64,000 nucleotides of DNA, taken from the NCBI RefSeq assembly GCF_022968825.1, contig NZ_JALHKS010000002.1:186001-250000 (forward strand). The letters are read 5' to 3'. Below the pieces are notes generated by a model, which searched no databases, was not told where the DNA came from, and saw only the letters and a program-made list of their open reading frames with translations. This document shows, piece by piece, positions 8,992 through 18,055 of the stretch; within the stretch, counting starts at the first letter, position 1, and each line of letters starts with the position of its first letter. Position numbers and translations under genes: made by a program. The DNA is from Chryseobacterium salipaludis (GTDB lineage: Bacteria > Bacteroidota > Bacteroidia > Flavobacteriales > Weeksellaceae).

Positions 8992-10219
8992 GATGCAGCA
9001 GGCAGCACCAAAGAAGAGAGAATTTTTCCTGGGCGATAAAGTCCTGTGGAGCGTTGTGCTCATACTTTCTTTTTTCTCCATTTTCCCCGTATATTCTGCC
9101 AGTTCGAACCTGGAGTATATTGTGAATAACGGAACCACCACTTCTCACCTGATTCGCCACGTGGGCTTTTTAGCCATGGGAATTGCTGTGCTCCGCTTTG
9201 CCATTATGATCAGGTATGAATATATTGGAAAATTAAGCAGCATCCTGATGTGGCTGAGTGTAATTCTGGTAGCATTCACCTCATTTTCCGGCGAAACGAT
9301 TGACGGCGCTTCCGCTTCACGCTGGATGCGGATTCCCGGTATCGGTGTTGCCTTTCAACCCTCGACTTTTGCCTATTTATTTTTGATTATATATATCTGC
9401 CGTTATTTAACGAAGAAAATCAGCCGTGAGCGTCTGCCGGTGGAAAACATCATTTACCTCTTCCTGCCGGTGCTTATTGTATTTGCACTGGTGGCGAAGG
9501 ACAATGGTTCCACAGCACTGATGATTCTGATCGTGTCACTGCTGGTCATGCTTATCGGGCAGCTGAACCGTAAATATATATTGGGCTTTATCGGTGTTGC
9601 CTTTATAGCGGTTACTGCTTTCCTGCTGGTTGCCACTCAGACAAAACTTATCAGCAATAACCGGGTGGACACCTGGATCAGCCGTGTGCAGACCTACTCC
9701 AAGAAGGACAACCATATCCAGGATGAGGCAGATAAAGCAAAGAATTACCAGACCATGCAGGCAAAAGCGGCCATTGTGCATGGCGGAATTACGGGGATGG
9801 GACCGGGAAAAAGTGCCTTAAAACAAATGCTGCCACAATCGGCGTCCGACTTTATTTTTGCCATTATCGTCGAAGAATATGGTTTCGCGGGTGCGGTCCT
9901 CTTGATCAGTTTATATCTGATTATGATTATCCGGATTATGATTATTGCCTCGCGAATGCCGGCTTTTTTCGGCAGTTTGCTGGTACTTAGCATCGGAGTG
10001 ATGATCTTTATGCAGCTGGCGGTCAACATTGCCGTTGCCGTTAATCTGATTCCGGTCACGGGTCAGCCCTTGCCTCTGATCAGTTACGGGGGAACCTCGA
10101 TGCTGGTGACCTTCTTTCAGCTGGGGCTCGTCCTCAATGTCAGTTCCAGAATACAGGTTCATGATGAAGAAGGCCTGGGTAAAAAACAAACGATTGAAGA
10201 AATAAACGATATCGCGTAA
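8984..10219 (+). CDS. ftsW: Septal peptidoglycan glycosyltransferase FtsW
   Basis: A 411-residue SEDS-family polytopic membrane protein that polymerises lipid II at the division site with FtsI. About ten hydrophobic segments are visible. Family motifs include the region DGASASRWMRIPG near 105 (GA..W...P element), FQPSTFAY near 123, and the late loop PVTGQPLPLISYGGTSML near 352, diagnostic of FtsW/RodA. Its place between murD and murG favours FtsW over RodA. The start may be at 8984 (overlapping murD) or at the ATG at 8993. The stop codon overlaps the murG start by one base (TAATG). Confidence 0.95.
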   Translation: MNKMQQAAPKKREFFLGDKVLWSVVLILSFFSIFPVYSASSNLEYIVNNGTTTSHLIRHVGFLAMGIAVLRFAIMIRYEYIGKLSSILMWLSVILVAFTSFSGETIDGASASRWMRIPGIGVAFQPSTFAYLFLIIYICRYLTKKISRERLPVENIIYLFLPVLIVFALVAKDNGSTALMILIVSLLVMLIGQLNRKYILGFIGVAFIAVTAFLLVATQTKLISNNRVDTWISRVQTYSKKDNHIQDEADKAKNYQTMQAKAAIVHGGITGMGPGKSALKQMLPQSASDFIFAIIVEEYGFAGAVLLISLYLIMIIRIMIIASRMPAFFGSLLVLSIGVMIFMQLAVNIAVAVNLIPVTGQPLPLISYGGTSMLVTFFQLGLVLNVSSRIQVHDEEGLGKKQTIEEINDIA

Positions 10220-11331
10220 TGAAGCAACCTATAAAAATACTCATGAGCGGCGGCGGTACGGGCGGACATATCTTCCCGGCGCTTGCCATCGCGCAGGAAA
10301 TCCGGCAGCGGTTCCCGCAGGCTGAATTTCTGTTTATAGGTGCAACCGGTAAAATGGAAATGCAAAAAGTTCCACAGGCCGGGTTTAACATCGTGGGCTT
10401 ACCCATTGCCGGCTTTAACCGTGCGCACATGCTGCGCAATCTGACTCTTCCCTTTAAATTGCTGGGAAGTCTGGTAAAGGCGCACAAAACCATCCGCGAT
10501 TTTAAACCGGATGTTGCCATCGGCACCGGCGGTTTTGCCAGCGGTCCTGCCTTGTACACAGCAGCGGCCTTAGGCATTCCGGTGTTTGTGCAGGAGCAGA
10601 ATTCACTGCCGGGGAAAACAAATATCTTCCTGTCGGGCAAAGCAAAGGCAGTTTTTACCGCCTATCCGAACATGGAAAAATTCTTTCCGAAAACGCGTAC
10701 CGTTTTTACCGGTAATCCTGTACGGCAACAACTCACGCAACCGCTTCCGGAGACCCAGACTGCCCGTGAAAAAATGGGTCTGAATCCGGACCGGCTTACC
10801 GTACTATCCGTTGGTGGTTCCCTGGGTTCGCAAACGCTCAACAATGCCTGGAAATCGCATCTTCAGGAACTGGAAAAACATCAGCTGCAACTCATCTGGC
10901 AAACCGGCAGTACCGCTTTTTCGCAGATGAAAGAAGCGGCGCAGCGATCAGGTAATCCGGATATTCATGTACACGAGTTTATTTCGGATATGGCGTCCGC
11001 CTACGCAGCGGCGGATATTATTGTTTCGCGTGCGGGCGCTATCGCCATTTCGGAATTGGCCTTGGTGAAGAAGCCGGTGTTGCTGGTTCCTTTTCCGTTC
11101 GCGGCAGAAGACCATCAGACAAAAAACGCGCAGGCCTTGGTCGAAAAGAATGCCGCCAGAATGGTAACGGATGTTGAGGTTCCGCAGAAATTCTGGACTG
11201 TGCTTCAGGAAATCTGTTATGATGACACCCTGCGCCAGGAAATGTCGGCGAATATCGCGGAGTTTGCGCGGCCGGATGCTACGGCTGCGATTGTGGACGA
11301 AATTTTAAATACTTTAAATAAGAACGAATGA
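10219..11331 (+). CDS. murG: Lipid II synthase MurG (GlcNAc transferase)
   Basis: A 370-residue GT28 glycosyltransferase that adds GlcNAc to lipid I on the inner membrane face. Seen: the glycine-rich loop SGGGTGGHIFPALA near 10-23, IGTGGFASGPAL near 95, VQEQNSLPGKTN near 119, GGSLGSQTLN near 197 and the donor-binding SRAGAIAISELA near 271. Note 'SGAxT'-type residues replaced by SRAGAIA, a variant also found in other MurG proteins. Its end overlaps murC by four bases (ATGA), a classic coupled arrangement. Confidence 0.96.
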   Translation: MKQPIKILMSGGGTGGHIFPALAIAQEIRQRFPQAEFLFIGATGKMEMQKVPQAGFNIVGLPIAGFNRAHMLRNLTLPFKLLGSLVKAHKTIRDFKPDVAIGTGGFASGPALYTAAALGIPVFVQEQNSLPGKTNIFLSGKAKAVFTAYPNMEKFFPKTRTVFTGNPVRQQLTQPLPETQTAREKMGLNPDRLTVLSVGGSLGSQTLNNAWKSHLQELEKHQLQLIWQTGSTAFSQMKEAAQRSGNPDIHVHEFISDMASAYAAADIIVSRAGAIAISELALVKKPVLLVPFPFAAEDHQTKNAQALVEKNAARMVTDVEVPQKFWTVLQEICYDDTLRQEMSANIAEFARPDATAAIVDEILNTLNKNE

Positions 11332-12698
11332 ACCTGTCTTCCTACCAATATATCTACTTTGCCGGCATCGGCGGTATCGGCATGAGCGCCCTGGCTCGCT
11401 ATTTCCATGCTGAAGGAAAAGTGGTGTTTGGATACGACAGGATGCCGACCAAACTAACGGACACTTTGCAGCTGGAAGGAATCAGCATTCAGTTTCAAGA
11501 TGAAATTACGCCCGACTTCGAAAAGTTTACCACCGAAAATACGTTAGTCGTTTATACGCCGGCCATTAAAAATCTGGACATTCTGCAATACTTCCGTGCG
11601 CGAAATTTCAGGATTTTAAAACGCGCGCAGGTGCTGGGACTGATTACGGAAGGCACTACCTGCCTTGCGGTAGCCGGTACCCACGGCAAAACAACCACCT
11701 CTTCCCTGCTGGCACATTTGTGCAAAAAGGCCGGTCTGGAGGTTAGCTGCTTTCTTGGCGGCATCTCGGAAAATTTGCAGTCCAATTTCTTCCACAGCGG
11801 CAATCAGTATTCTGTGGTGGAGGCCGATGAGTATGACCGCAGTTTCCTCACGCTAGCGCCGGATTGGGCCGTGATTACGTCCACCGATGCGGACCACTTG
11901 GATATTTACGGAGACAGCGCTGCCATTGAGAAAAGTTTTCAGGATTTTGCAGACCTGCTGCCCGACGCGCAACAGCTGTTCTGCCGGAAGGGAATAAGCA
12001 TTCAGTCTTCGGGACCACGATATGCTGCGAATGAACCCGCTGATTTCTACGCGGACAATATCCGCGAAAGCGGAGACCATATTCAGTTTGATTTCCATAA
12101 AACATCCACCGGCGAAACCATCCCTTTCGAGTGGGAAATTCCGGGAATTCATAATGTGGAAAATGCCACGGCAGCGATTGCCCTCCTGTCTTCACTCGGT
12201 GTCTCGTATGAAAAACTGCAGGCAGGGATTGCTTCATTTAAAGGAATTAAAAGACGCTACACGAAGCACCGCTTTGCTAACGGTAAAATTTATATCGATG
12301 ACTACGCACATCATCCCACGGAGCTGGATGCGGTGATTGGTTCTATAAAAACATTCTATCCCGGTAAAAAGCTGCTGGTTGCATTTCAGCCGCATTTGTT
12401 TAGCCGGACGCGTGATTTTGCCCAGGGTTTTGCCGACAGTCTCAGCCGGGCAGATGAGCTGTTGCTGCTGGATATCTACCCGGCGCGTGAACTGCAGGAG
12501 GATTATAATGAAATTACCTCAGACTGGCTTCTGGAAAAGGTTTCCGGCACGTCGGCACAAGTTTGTACACTTTCGGAGGCGCTGGATCTCATTAAACAAA
12601 AAGAATTTGATATCTTACTGACGGCAGGTGCCGGAAATATTGATACTTTATACGACCCGCTGGTCACCTGGCAAACGGAAGTTTCCGCTAATTATTAA
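11328..12698 (+). CDS. murC: UDP-MurNAc:L-alanine ligase MurC
   Basis: A 456-residue Mur ligase that adds L-alanine to UDP-MurNAc, the first step of the stem peptide. Seen: GIGGIGMSALARY near 12 (UDP site), the ATP loop VAGTHGKTTTSSL near 116, EADEYDRSFL near 165, DADHLDIYG near 187, and DYAHHPTELDA near 325. It overlaps murG by four bases; ftsQ follows after 23 bases. In the operon it comes after murG, as is usual in this lineage, and no ddl gene separates it from ftsQ. Confidence 0.96.
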   Translation: MNLSSYQYIYFAGIGGIGMSALARYFHAEGKVVFGYDRMPTKLTDTLQLEGISIQFQDEITPDFEKFTTENTLVVYTPAIKNLDILQYFRARNFRILKRAQVLGLITEGTTCLAVAGTHGKTTTSSLLAHLCKKAGLEVSCFLGGISENLQSNFFHSGNQYSVVEADEYDRSFLTLAPDWAVITSTDADHLDIYGDSAAIEKSFQDFADLLPDAQQLFCRKGISIQSSGPRYAANEPADFYADNIRESGDHIQFDFHKTSTGETIPFEWEIPGIHNVENATAAIALLSSLGVSYEKLQAGIASFKGIKRRYTKHRFANGKIYIDDYAHHPTELDAVIGSIKTFYPGKKLLVAFQPHLFSRTRDFAQGFADSLSRADELLLLDIYPARELQEDYNEITSDWLLEKVSGTSAQVCTLSEALDLIKQKEFDILLTAGAGNIDTLYDPLVTWQTEVSANY

Positions 12699-12721
12699 AA
12701 AAAGAAGCGCCACAAGGCACT

Positions 12722-13519
12722 ATGAAAAATAAATTCAGAATATTAAAAATACTGGTTACCGTAATCATCTTCGGATTTTTGCTGAGCTTCTCCCTGAAGC
12801 GTTTCAGCGAAAAACCTGTGCAGAAGATTGCGGTACGTTTGCTGGATACGTCGGCGCCGGTATATTTTATTGATGAAGAAGAGGTACGCACGCTTGTGCG
12901 GAAAAACAACCCGGCCGACCGTATCGGTGCTCTCGATATACCGGACCTGGAGAAGAAACTGCGTACCTGGTCTGCTGTGGACAGTGCGAATGTGTACTTA
13001 AATCTGAACGGCAGCCTGCATCTGGATATTCTGCAGCGTGTCCCCGCCTTCCGCCTGAAAAAAGGCAATCAGGATTTCTATGTGGATGTGCACGGTGCTG
13101 AGTTTCCTTTGTCCCGAAATTATTCCTTCCCTGCCATGCTGGTAACCGGAGCGGTGGAAGCAGAAGAATATAAACCGCTCGCTTCGCTTATATCCAAGAT
13201 CAACCGCGATGAGTTCAGCAGCAAATATTTCGTGGGCATCTCCAAATCGCGCGGCAACTATAACCTGCTGACCAACGACGGCCACTTTAAAGTAGAAATC
13301 GGTGACCTGGAAAATATAGAAGTAAAAATAAAAGGGTTCAAAGCTTTTGTGGAAAAGTACCTGATTTATCAGCAACCGGAGAAATACAATAAAATTTCAC
13401 TGAAATATGAAAATCAGATTGTCACCACACTGAATCCTAATTTTAAACCCAATGACAGTGTGCTGGCGCTCGGCCGGAAAGAACTGGCGAAGCTGCCGCA
13501 AAACCAGCCCAAACCGTAA
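12722..13519 (+). CDS. ftsQ: FtsQ-like cell division protein
   Basis: A 265-residue protein with a short basic N-terminus, one membrane helix near residues 9-25 (LKILVTVIIFGFLLSF) and a periplasmic domain. The part near 35-105 resembles a POTRA domain (strand, DEEEVRTLVRK, LDIPDLEKKL, then SVDSANVYLNLNG and LHLDILQRVPAFRL), followed by a FtsQ-type beta domain with VDVHGAEFPL. FtsQ recruits FtsL/FtsB and regulates septal synthesis. Sequence similarity between phyla is low, so the POTRA-like layout and its position between murC and ftsA carry the call. A 54-base AT-rich spacer precedes ftsA. Confidence 0.85.
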   Translation: MKNKFRILKILVTVIIFGFLLSFSLKRFSEKPVQKIAVRLLDTSAPVYFIDEEEVRTLVRKNNPADRIGALDIPDLEKKLRTWSAVDSANVYLNLNGSLHLDILQRVPAFRLKKGNQDFYVDVHGAEFPLSRNYSFPAMLVTGAVEAEEYKPLASLISKINRDEFSSKYFVGISKSRGNYNLLTNDGHFKVEIGDLENIEVKIKGFKAFVEKYLIYQQPEKYNKISLKYENQIVTTLNPNFKPNDSVLALGRKELAKLPQNQPKP

Positions 13520-13573
13520 GTACCTTAAATGAAAACAAATACAAATAAATAAAAAAAATCAAATCGATATATA

Positions 13574-14947
13574 ATGGAAAATCACGAGTATTCAGTAGGC
13601 CTCGATATCGGTACCACAAAGATTGTGGCCATCGTAGGCAGGAGAAATGCGCACGGAAAGATTGAGGTGCTCGGTGTTGGCACAGCCAAAAGTTTAGGTG
13701 TTCATAAAGGGATTGTGAATAATATTTCACAGACCATTCAGTCCATCCGCACGGCCGTACAACAGGCGCAGGCAAGTTCCGGCGTAGAGATTAAGAAAGT
13801 AACCGTAGGTATTGCCGGGAAACACATCCGTTCCCTGCAGCATTCGGATTACATTATGCGCGAAAACCCCGAAGAAGTCATTACCGATGACGACATTGAC
13901 AAACTAAAGGAACAGGTGAAGCAACTCGTGATGCTTCCGGGAGAAGAAATTATCCACGTCCTGCCGCAGGAATACAAAGTAGATTCTCAGGGCGAAATTC
14001 AGGAGCCGGTAGGAATGCACGGCACTCGCCTGGAAGCCAACTTCCACGTGGTGGTCGGGCAGATGGGCAGTATCCGCAATATTGCGCGCTGTGTGAAAGA
14101 AGCCGGCCTGGAGATGGAATCACTCACGCTGGAACCGCTGGCATCTTCTGAGGCTGTATTAACCAAGGAAGAGAAAGAAGCCGGTGTTGCCATTGTGGAT
14201 ATAGGAGGCGGTACCACAGATATTGCTATTTTTAAGGACAACATTATTCGTCATACCTGCGTGATTCCTTACGGTGGCGGCATTATTACCGATGATATCA
14301 AAGAAGGCTGCTCCATCATCGAAAAACATGCAGAAAAATTGAAAGTTAATTTCGGTTCGGCTGTGCCGGAATTGGAAAAAGATACTACCTTCGTGACGAT
14401 TCCGGGACTGCACGGCAGACCCGATAAGGAAATCAGCCTGAAGACCCTCGCACAGATCGTGAATGCGCGTGTGGAGGAGATTTTGGAGATGGTAAATACA
14501 GAGCTGAAAGCCTATGGTGCCTTCGAGCAGAAGAAAAAACTGATTGCCGGCATCGTACTTACCGGCGGCGGTTCCAACCTGCGGCATCTGCGCCAGCTGG
14601 CGAATTATACAACCGGGTTCGACAGCCGTATTGGTTTTGCCAATGAGTATGTGACCAACGACAAAAGCCAGCTGCTGAAAGGTCCGGAATTTGCGACCGC
14701 TATAGGTTTGCTGATGGAGAGTTTACGCATTCGCGACAAGAAAAGCTATGCGGAACCGATCGCTGAAACCGAGGCGGAAGCGCAGCAAACTGAAGCTCAG
14801 CCTACTGCAGAGCTAACTGCGGAAACAGTTGCAGGAGAGGTAGCTGCGCAGGAACCAGTTGCAGTGCCGGAAGTGAAAAAGACAAAGCTGACCATCGGAC
14901 AAAAGATCATGGAAAGCGTGAAAAAATTCTTCGAGGAAGTGGAATAA
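13574..14947 (+). CDS. ftsA: Cell division protein FtsA
   Basis: A 457-residue actin-fold ATPase that anchors FtsZ filaments to the membrane. Seen: the phosphate-1 motif VGLDIGTTKIVAI near 8, the SHS2-type 1C subdomain (about 85-165), phosphate-2 VDIGGGTTDIAIF near 208 and the adenosine motif GIVLTGGGSNLRHL near 326. After the core, from about residue 394, there is an Ala/Glu/Thr-rich low-complexity linker and then a terminal amphipathic segment (IGQKIMESVKKFFEEVE), the expected membrane-targeting sequence. It directly precedes ftsZ (30 bases). Confidence 0.96.
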   Translation: MENHEYSVGLDIGTTKIVAIVGRRNAHGKIEVLGVGTAKSLGVHKGIVNNISQTIQSIRTAVQQAQASSGVEIKKVTVGIAGKHIRSLQHSDYIMRENPEEVITDDDIDKLKEQVKQLVMLPGEEIIHVLPQEYKVDSQGEIQEPVGMHGTRLEANFHVVVGQMGSIRNIARCVKEAGLEMESLTLEPLASSEAVLTKEEKEAGVAIVDIGGGTTDIAIFKDNIIRHTCVIPYGGGIITDDIKEGCSIIEKHAEKLKVNFGSAVPELEKDTTFVTIPGLHGRPDKEISLKTLAQIVNARVEEILEMVNTELKAYGAFEQKKKLIAGIVLTGGGSNLRHLRQLANYTTGFDSRIGFANEYVTNDKSQLLKGPEFATAIGLLMESLRIRDKKSYAEPIAETEAEAQQTEAQPTAELTAETVAGEVAAQEPVAVPEVKKTKLTIGQKIMESVKKFFEEVE

Positions 14948-14977
14948 CGACGAAGTTGAACAATTTAAACAAATAGT

Positions 14978-16795
14978 ATGGAAAATATAGGAACTACAGG
15001 ATTTTCATTTGATCTGCCCAAAGGAAATTCATCAATCATCAAAGTAATCGGCGTTGGCGGTGGCGGAAATAATGCGCTGAAACACATGTACGAGCGCGGT
15101 ATTCACGGAGTGGATTTCGTGATATGCAATACGGATTCGCAAACGCTGGATAACAACCCTGTTTCCAATAAAGTTCAGCTGGGGGTAAGCATCACCGAAG
15201 GCCTGGGCGCCGGTGCAGACCCGGAAGTTGGTGAGAAAGCGGCGATCGAAAGCATCGAAGATATTAAAGCGGCCATGGGCCAGAATACCAAAATGGTTTT
15301 CATTACGGCCGGAATGGGCGGTGGTACCGGAACCGGTGCGGCACCTGTGATTGCCAAAGTGGCTAAAGACATGGGCATCCTGACGGTGGGCATTGTAACA
15401 GTTCCTTTCAGTTTCGAAGGAAAGCGCAGGCTGGAGCAGGCCGAACTCGGTCTGGACAAACTCCGCAATAATGTAGATTCTCTGATTGTTATTAATAATG
15501 ATAAGCTGCGCCAGCAGTTCGGTAACCTTGGTTTCAAATCAGGCTTTTCCAAAGCAGATGAGGTGTTGACGAATGCGGCTAAAGGCATGGCGGAAGTAAT
15601 TACCGGTTATTTTGATGTAAATATTGACTTCCGTGATGCAAAATCGGTACTTCAGAATTCCGGCACGGCACTGATGTCCAACGGTATCGCATCTGGTGAG
15701 AAAAAAGCCGAAGAAGCGGTAAAACGTGCGCTGGATTCCCCACTGTTGAACGACAACAAAATTACCGGTGCAAGAAATGTCCTGTTGCTGATCCGCAGCG
15801 GTTCAGAAGAAGCCACCATGGATGAAATCGGGGTCATCATGGACCACATCCAGGAGGAAGCCGGCAATACGGCCGATATTATCTTCGGGGTGGGAACAGA
15901 TGAGGAACTGGGCGATTCCGTAAGCGTACTCGTTATTGCGACCGGTTTTGCCAAGGATCATAAAAAAAATACCGGCGTTACTGAAAAAGTAAAATTCACC
16001 CTGTCTGATTCCATGGACGGTGGTGCCAAAAAAGACGGCAGTTCCTTCCCGACTGAAGTTAAGAAAGAACAGGTAGATTCCGGAAACATCTTCATTCTGG
16101 ATGACGATGATGATGATCCTGACAGCGGATTCCCGACTGCTCAGTTTACCCAGACAAATACAGAAAAAAAGCGTTCCGCGGAACATGATTTCCCAACACA
16201 GACGGAAACATACGATGCGCCGCGCGCTGCTGAAACATTTGGTCAGCCTGCCTCAGGAGATGATTTCGACCATTTTACTTTCGGTGAAGAAGAAGACGGC
16301 GATGATGAAGAACCACAGTCCTTTACTTTTGAAAACACCTATACACCGGCAGAACCTCAATCTCCACCTTCCGATTCAGAAGAGGAAAAACCGGTAGAGT
16401 TTAATTTTTTCGTCAATGAAAAACCATCCGCGTCCAGCCAGCAGGTAACTACGCCGAAGGCACAGGCAGAAACGCAGCAGATGGCTCCTGAAGTGAAAGA
16501 AGAAGAAGCGCACCAAACTCCGGTTTCAGAAGTTTCGGATGGCTTTACTTTCATTAATAAAACACCGGCGAGCGATAAAGTACAGGAAAGACGAAACAAA
16601 CTGAAAGAATTCAATTCCCGTTACCAGAAAATGGACAACGATAATGAATTTGAAACGGTGCCGGCTTTCCGACGCAAAAACATTTCTATCGGACAGGAAA
16701 ATCCGTCTGAGCAGAAAATAAACAACTATCTGGCTGATAACGACGGCAAGATGGAAATTCGCGAAAACCGTTTTTTAAATAAAGACGTCGATTAA
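14978..16795 (+). CDS. ftsZ: Cell division GTPase FtsZ with long C-terminal tail
   Basis: A 605-residue tubulin homologue that forms the Z ring. The GTPase core (about 1-335) has GVGGGGNNALKHM near 25, the tubulin signature GGGTGTGAAP near 113 and NNDKLR near 172. From about residue 336 follows a very long acidic, Glu/Asp/Pro/Gln-rich linker (about 220 residues). The VPAFRRKN motif near 560 looks like the conserved C-terminal peptide that binds FtsA, but about 40 further residues follow it, ending ENRFLNKDVD. E. coli FtsZ has 383 residues, so the extra length is nearly all tail. Confidence 0.96.
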   Translation: MENIGTTGFSFDLPKGNSSIIKVIGVGGGGNNALKHMYERGIHGVDFVICNTDSQTLDNNPVSNKVQLGVSITEGLGAGADPEVGEKAAIESIEDIKAAMGQNTKMVFITAGMGGGTGTGAAPVIAKVAKDMGILTVGIVTVPFSFEGKRRLEQAELGLDKLRNNVDSLIVINNDKLRQQFGNLGFKSGFSKADEVLTNAAKGMAEVITGYFDVNIDFRDAKSVLQNSGTALMSNGIASGEKKAEEAVKRALDSPLLNDNKITGARNVLLLIRSGSEEATMDEIGVIMDHIQEEAGNTADIIFGVGTDEELGDSVSVLVIATGFAKDHKKNTGVTEKVKFTLSDSMDGGAKKDGSSFPTEVKKEQVDSGNIFILDDDDDDPDSGFPTAQFTQTNTEKKRSAEHDFPTQTETYDAPRAAETFGQPASGDDFDHFTFGEEEDGDDEEPQSFTFENTYTPAEPQSPPSDSEEEKPVEFNFFVNEKPSASSQQVTTPKAQAETQQMAPEVKEEEAHQTPVSEVSDGFTFINKTPASDKVQERRNKLKEFNSRYQKMDNDNEFETVPAFRRKNISIGQENPSEQKINNYLADNDGKMEIRENRFLNKDVD

Positions 16796-16822
16796 CCTGG
16801 TTTCTATTTAAAACTGAACAAT

Positions 16823-17269
16823 ATGAGTTTAGAAAATAAAATAAATGACGCTATCAAAACGGCGATGCGCGCCAAAGACAAAACGGCACTGGACGCGCTG
16901 CGTGCGGTAAAATCACAGCTGCTGTTGCTCAAATCCGAAGCGCGCGGTGCAGAGCTCACCGAAACGCAGGAAATTGCCGTTCTGCAAAAGATGGTGAAAC
17001 AACGCCGCGAGTCTTACGAACAATTTTCTGCCCAGAACCGGATGGATCTGGCGGAAACGGAACAGGAACAAAGCCGCATCATCGAGCAGTTTTTACCTCA
17101 GCAGTTATCACCAGCCGAGCTGGAGGCTGCCCTGAAACAAATCATCGCGGAGAGCGGTGCTGAAGGGACTAAGGACCTCGGCAAGGTCATGGCTTTGGCT
17201 TCCACGCAGCTTGCCGGCAAGAGCGATGGAAAAAGCATCAGTGCCATGGCAAAACAACTGCTTAATTAA
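16823..17269 (+). CDS. GatB/YqeY domain protein
   Basis: A 148-residue helical protein of the YqeY family, related to the C-terminal tail of the GatB amidotransferase subunit. Seen: an N-terminal helical part with DALRAVKSQLL near 24, VLQKMVKQRRES near 53, and a C-terminal half with EQFLPQQLSPAELE near 91 and GKVMALASTQLAGKSDGK near 122. The family is linked to tRNA-dependent amidation by similarity only; its cellular role is not established. It lies 27 bases after ftsZ and before the terminator, so it is the last gene of the dcw operon. Confidence 0.93.
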   Translation: MSLENKINDAIKTAMRAKDKTALDALRAVKSQLLLLKSEARGAELTETQEIAVLQKMVKQRRESYEQFSAQNRMDLAETEQEQSRIIEQFLPQQLSPAELEAALKQIIAESGAEGTKDLGKVMALASTQLAGKSDGKSISAMAKQLLN

Positions 17270-17305
17270 CCCAGGATATTCAACCTTTGCATATCGATTT
17301 GATTG

Positions 17306-17342
17306 AACCTGTAACCCGTTTTCGGAGTTGCAGGTTTTTTTT
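17306..17342 (+). terminator. Terminator of the dcw operon
   Basis: Arms AACCTGTAAC (17306-17315) and GTTGCAGGTT (17327-17336) pair over ten positions with one wobble, the loop has 11 bases, and a run of T follows to 17342. It lies 36 bases after the yqeY stop codon. Confidence 0.85.
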
Positions 17343-17420
17343 AGGACAAATCGTCCTGATTACGAAAGTGGAATGGTTTTGACGATAGTATGCACAGGCA
17401 CAAGTCTGGCGAAGTTTGCG

Positions 17421-17428
17421 TAAATTTG
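17421..17428 (+). promoter_or_regulatory. -7 promoter box of the bacilliredoxin gene
   Basis: TAAATTTG fits TAnnTTTG, 48 bases before the chosen ATG at 17477 and just after the dcw terminator. No clear -33 element is seen. Confidence 0.5.
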
Positions 17429-17476
17429 TCAGTCAGGCATAAGCCTTTATCATTTATATTTTTAAAATTTAATACT

Positions 17477-17887
17477 ATGTATCCAGACGATCTTGTAATG
17501 CCGATGAAGCAGGAACTTACCGATAAAGGGTTCCAGGACCTTACTTCCGCAGCGGCTGTGAATGAAGCGATAAAAAAAGACGCCACTACCCTGCTGATGA
17601 TTAACTCTGTGTGTGGCTGTGCAGCCGGCGCTGCCCGTCCGGGCGCAGTATTCTCCCTGACCGGTGATAAAAAGCCGGCACAACTGATTACTGTTTTTGC
17701 AGGATATGACAAGGAAGCGGTGGAAGAAGCGCGCAAGCACCTGGCACCGTTCCCGCCAAGCTCACCTTGTATTGCTTTGTTTAAGGATGGTGAACTGGTC
17801 CACATGCTGGAACGCCACCACATCGAAGGAAACCCTGCCGGTGCTATTGCAGCAAATCTGCAGGCAGCTTACGATGAATATTGCTAA
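17477..17887 (+). CDS. Bacilliredoxin, BrxA/BrxB family
   Basis: A 136-residue thioredoxin-like protein of the YphP/YqiW (DUF1094) family. The start at 17477 (MYPDDLVMPM) is preferred because this is the conserved family opening; a longer reading from 17390 would run through the promoter box. The redox motif CGC is seen in NSVCGCAAGAARPG near residue 45. In Firmicutes these proteins remove bacillithiol from oxidised proteins, using the first Cys. Activity here is inferred from the family. The gene has its own -7 box and terminator, so it appears to be transcribed alone. Confidence 0.9.
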   Translation: MYPDDLVMPMKQELTDKGFQDLTSAAAVNEAIKKDATTLLMINSVCGCAAGAARPGAVFSLTGDKKPAQLITVFAGYDKEAVEEARKHLAPFPPSSPCIALFKDGELVHMLERHHIEGNPAGAIAANLQAAYDEYC

Positions 17888-17908
17888 ACTTCGGTTTCTG
17901 TCACGTAC

Positions 17909-17940
17909 AATCCATCTTTTTTGAAAGGTGGATTTTTTTT
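17909..17940 (+). terminator. Terminator of the bacilliredoxin gene
   Basis: Eleven-base arms (17909-17919 and 17924-17934, one G-U pair) close a TTTG loop and are followed by a run of T to 17940, 21 bases after the stop codon. Confidence 0.9.
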
Positions 17941-18042
17941 GGACACCAATGGCTGGATCTCTATTCAAATATCAATATTATTAAATCCTGTTAAAGAATT
18001 AGGCAAATTACCGTCTTTCGGAAACTGTAATCGGAAAAATAT

Positions 18043-18050
18043 TATATTTG
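18043..18050 (+). promoter_or_regulatory. -7 promoter box of the GH3-family gene
   Basis: TATATTTG ends five bases before the ATG at 18056. The predicted transcription start would fall on or beside the start codon. This supports starting the protein at 18056 rather than upstream. Confidence 0.6.
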
Positions 18051-18055
18051 TATAT

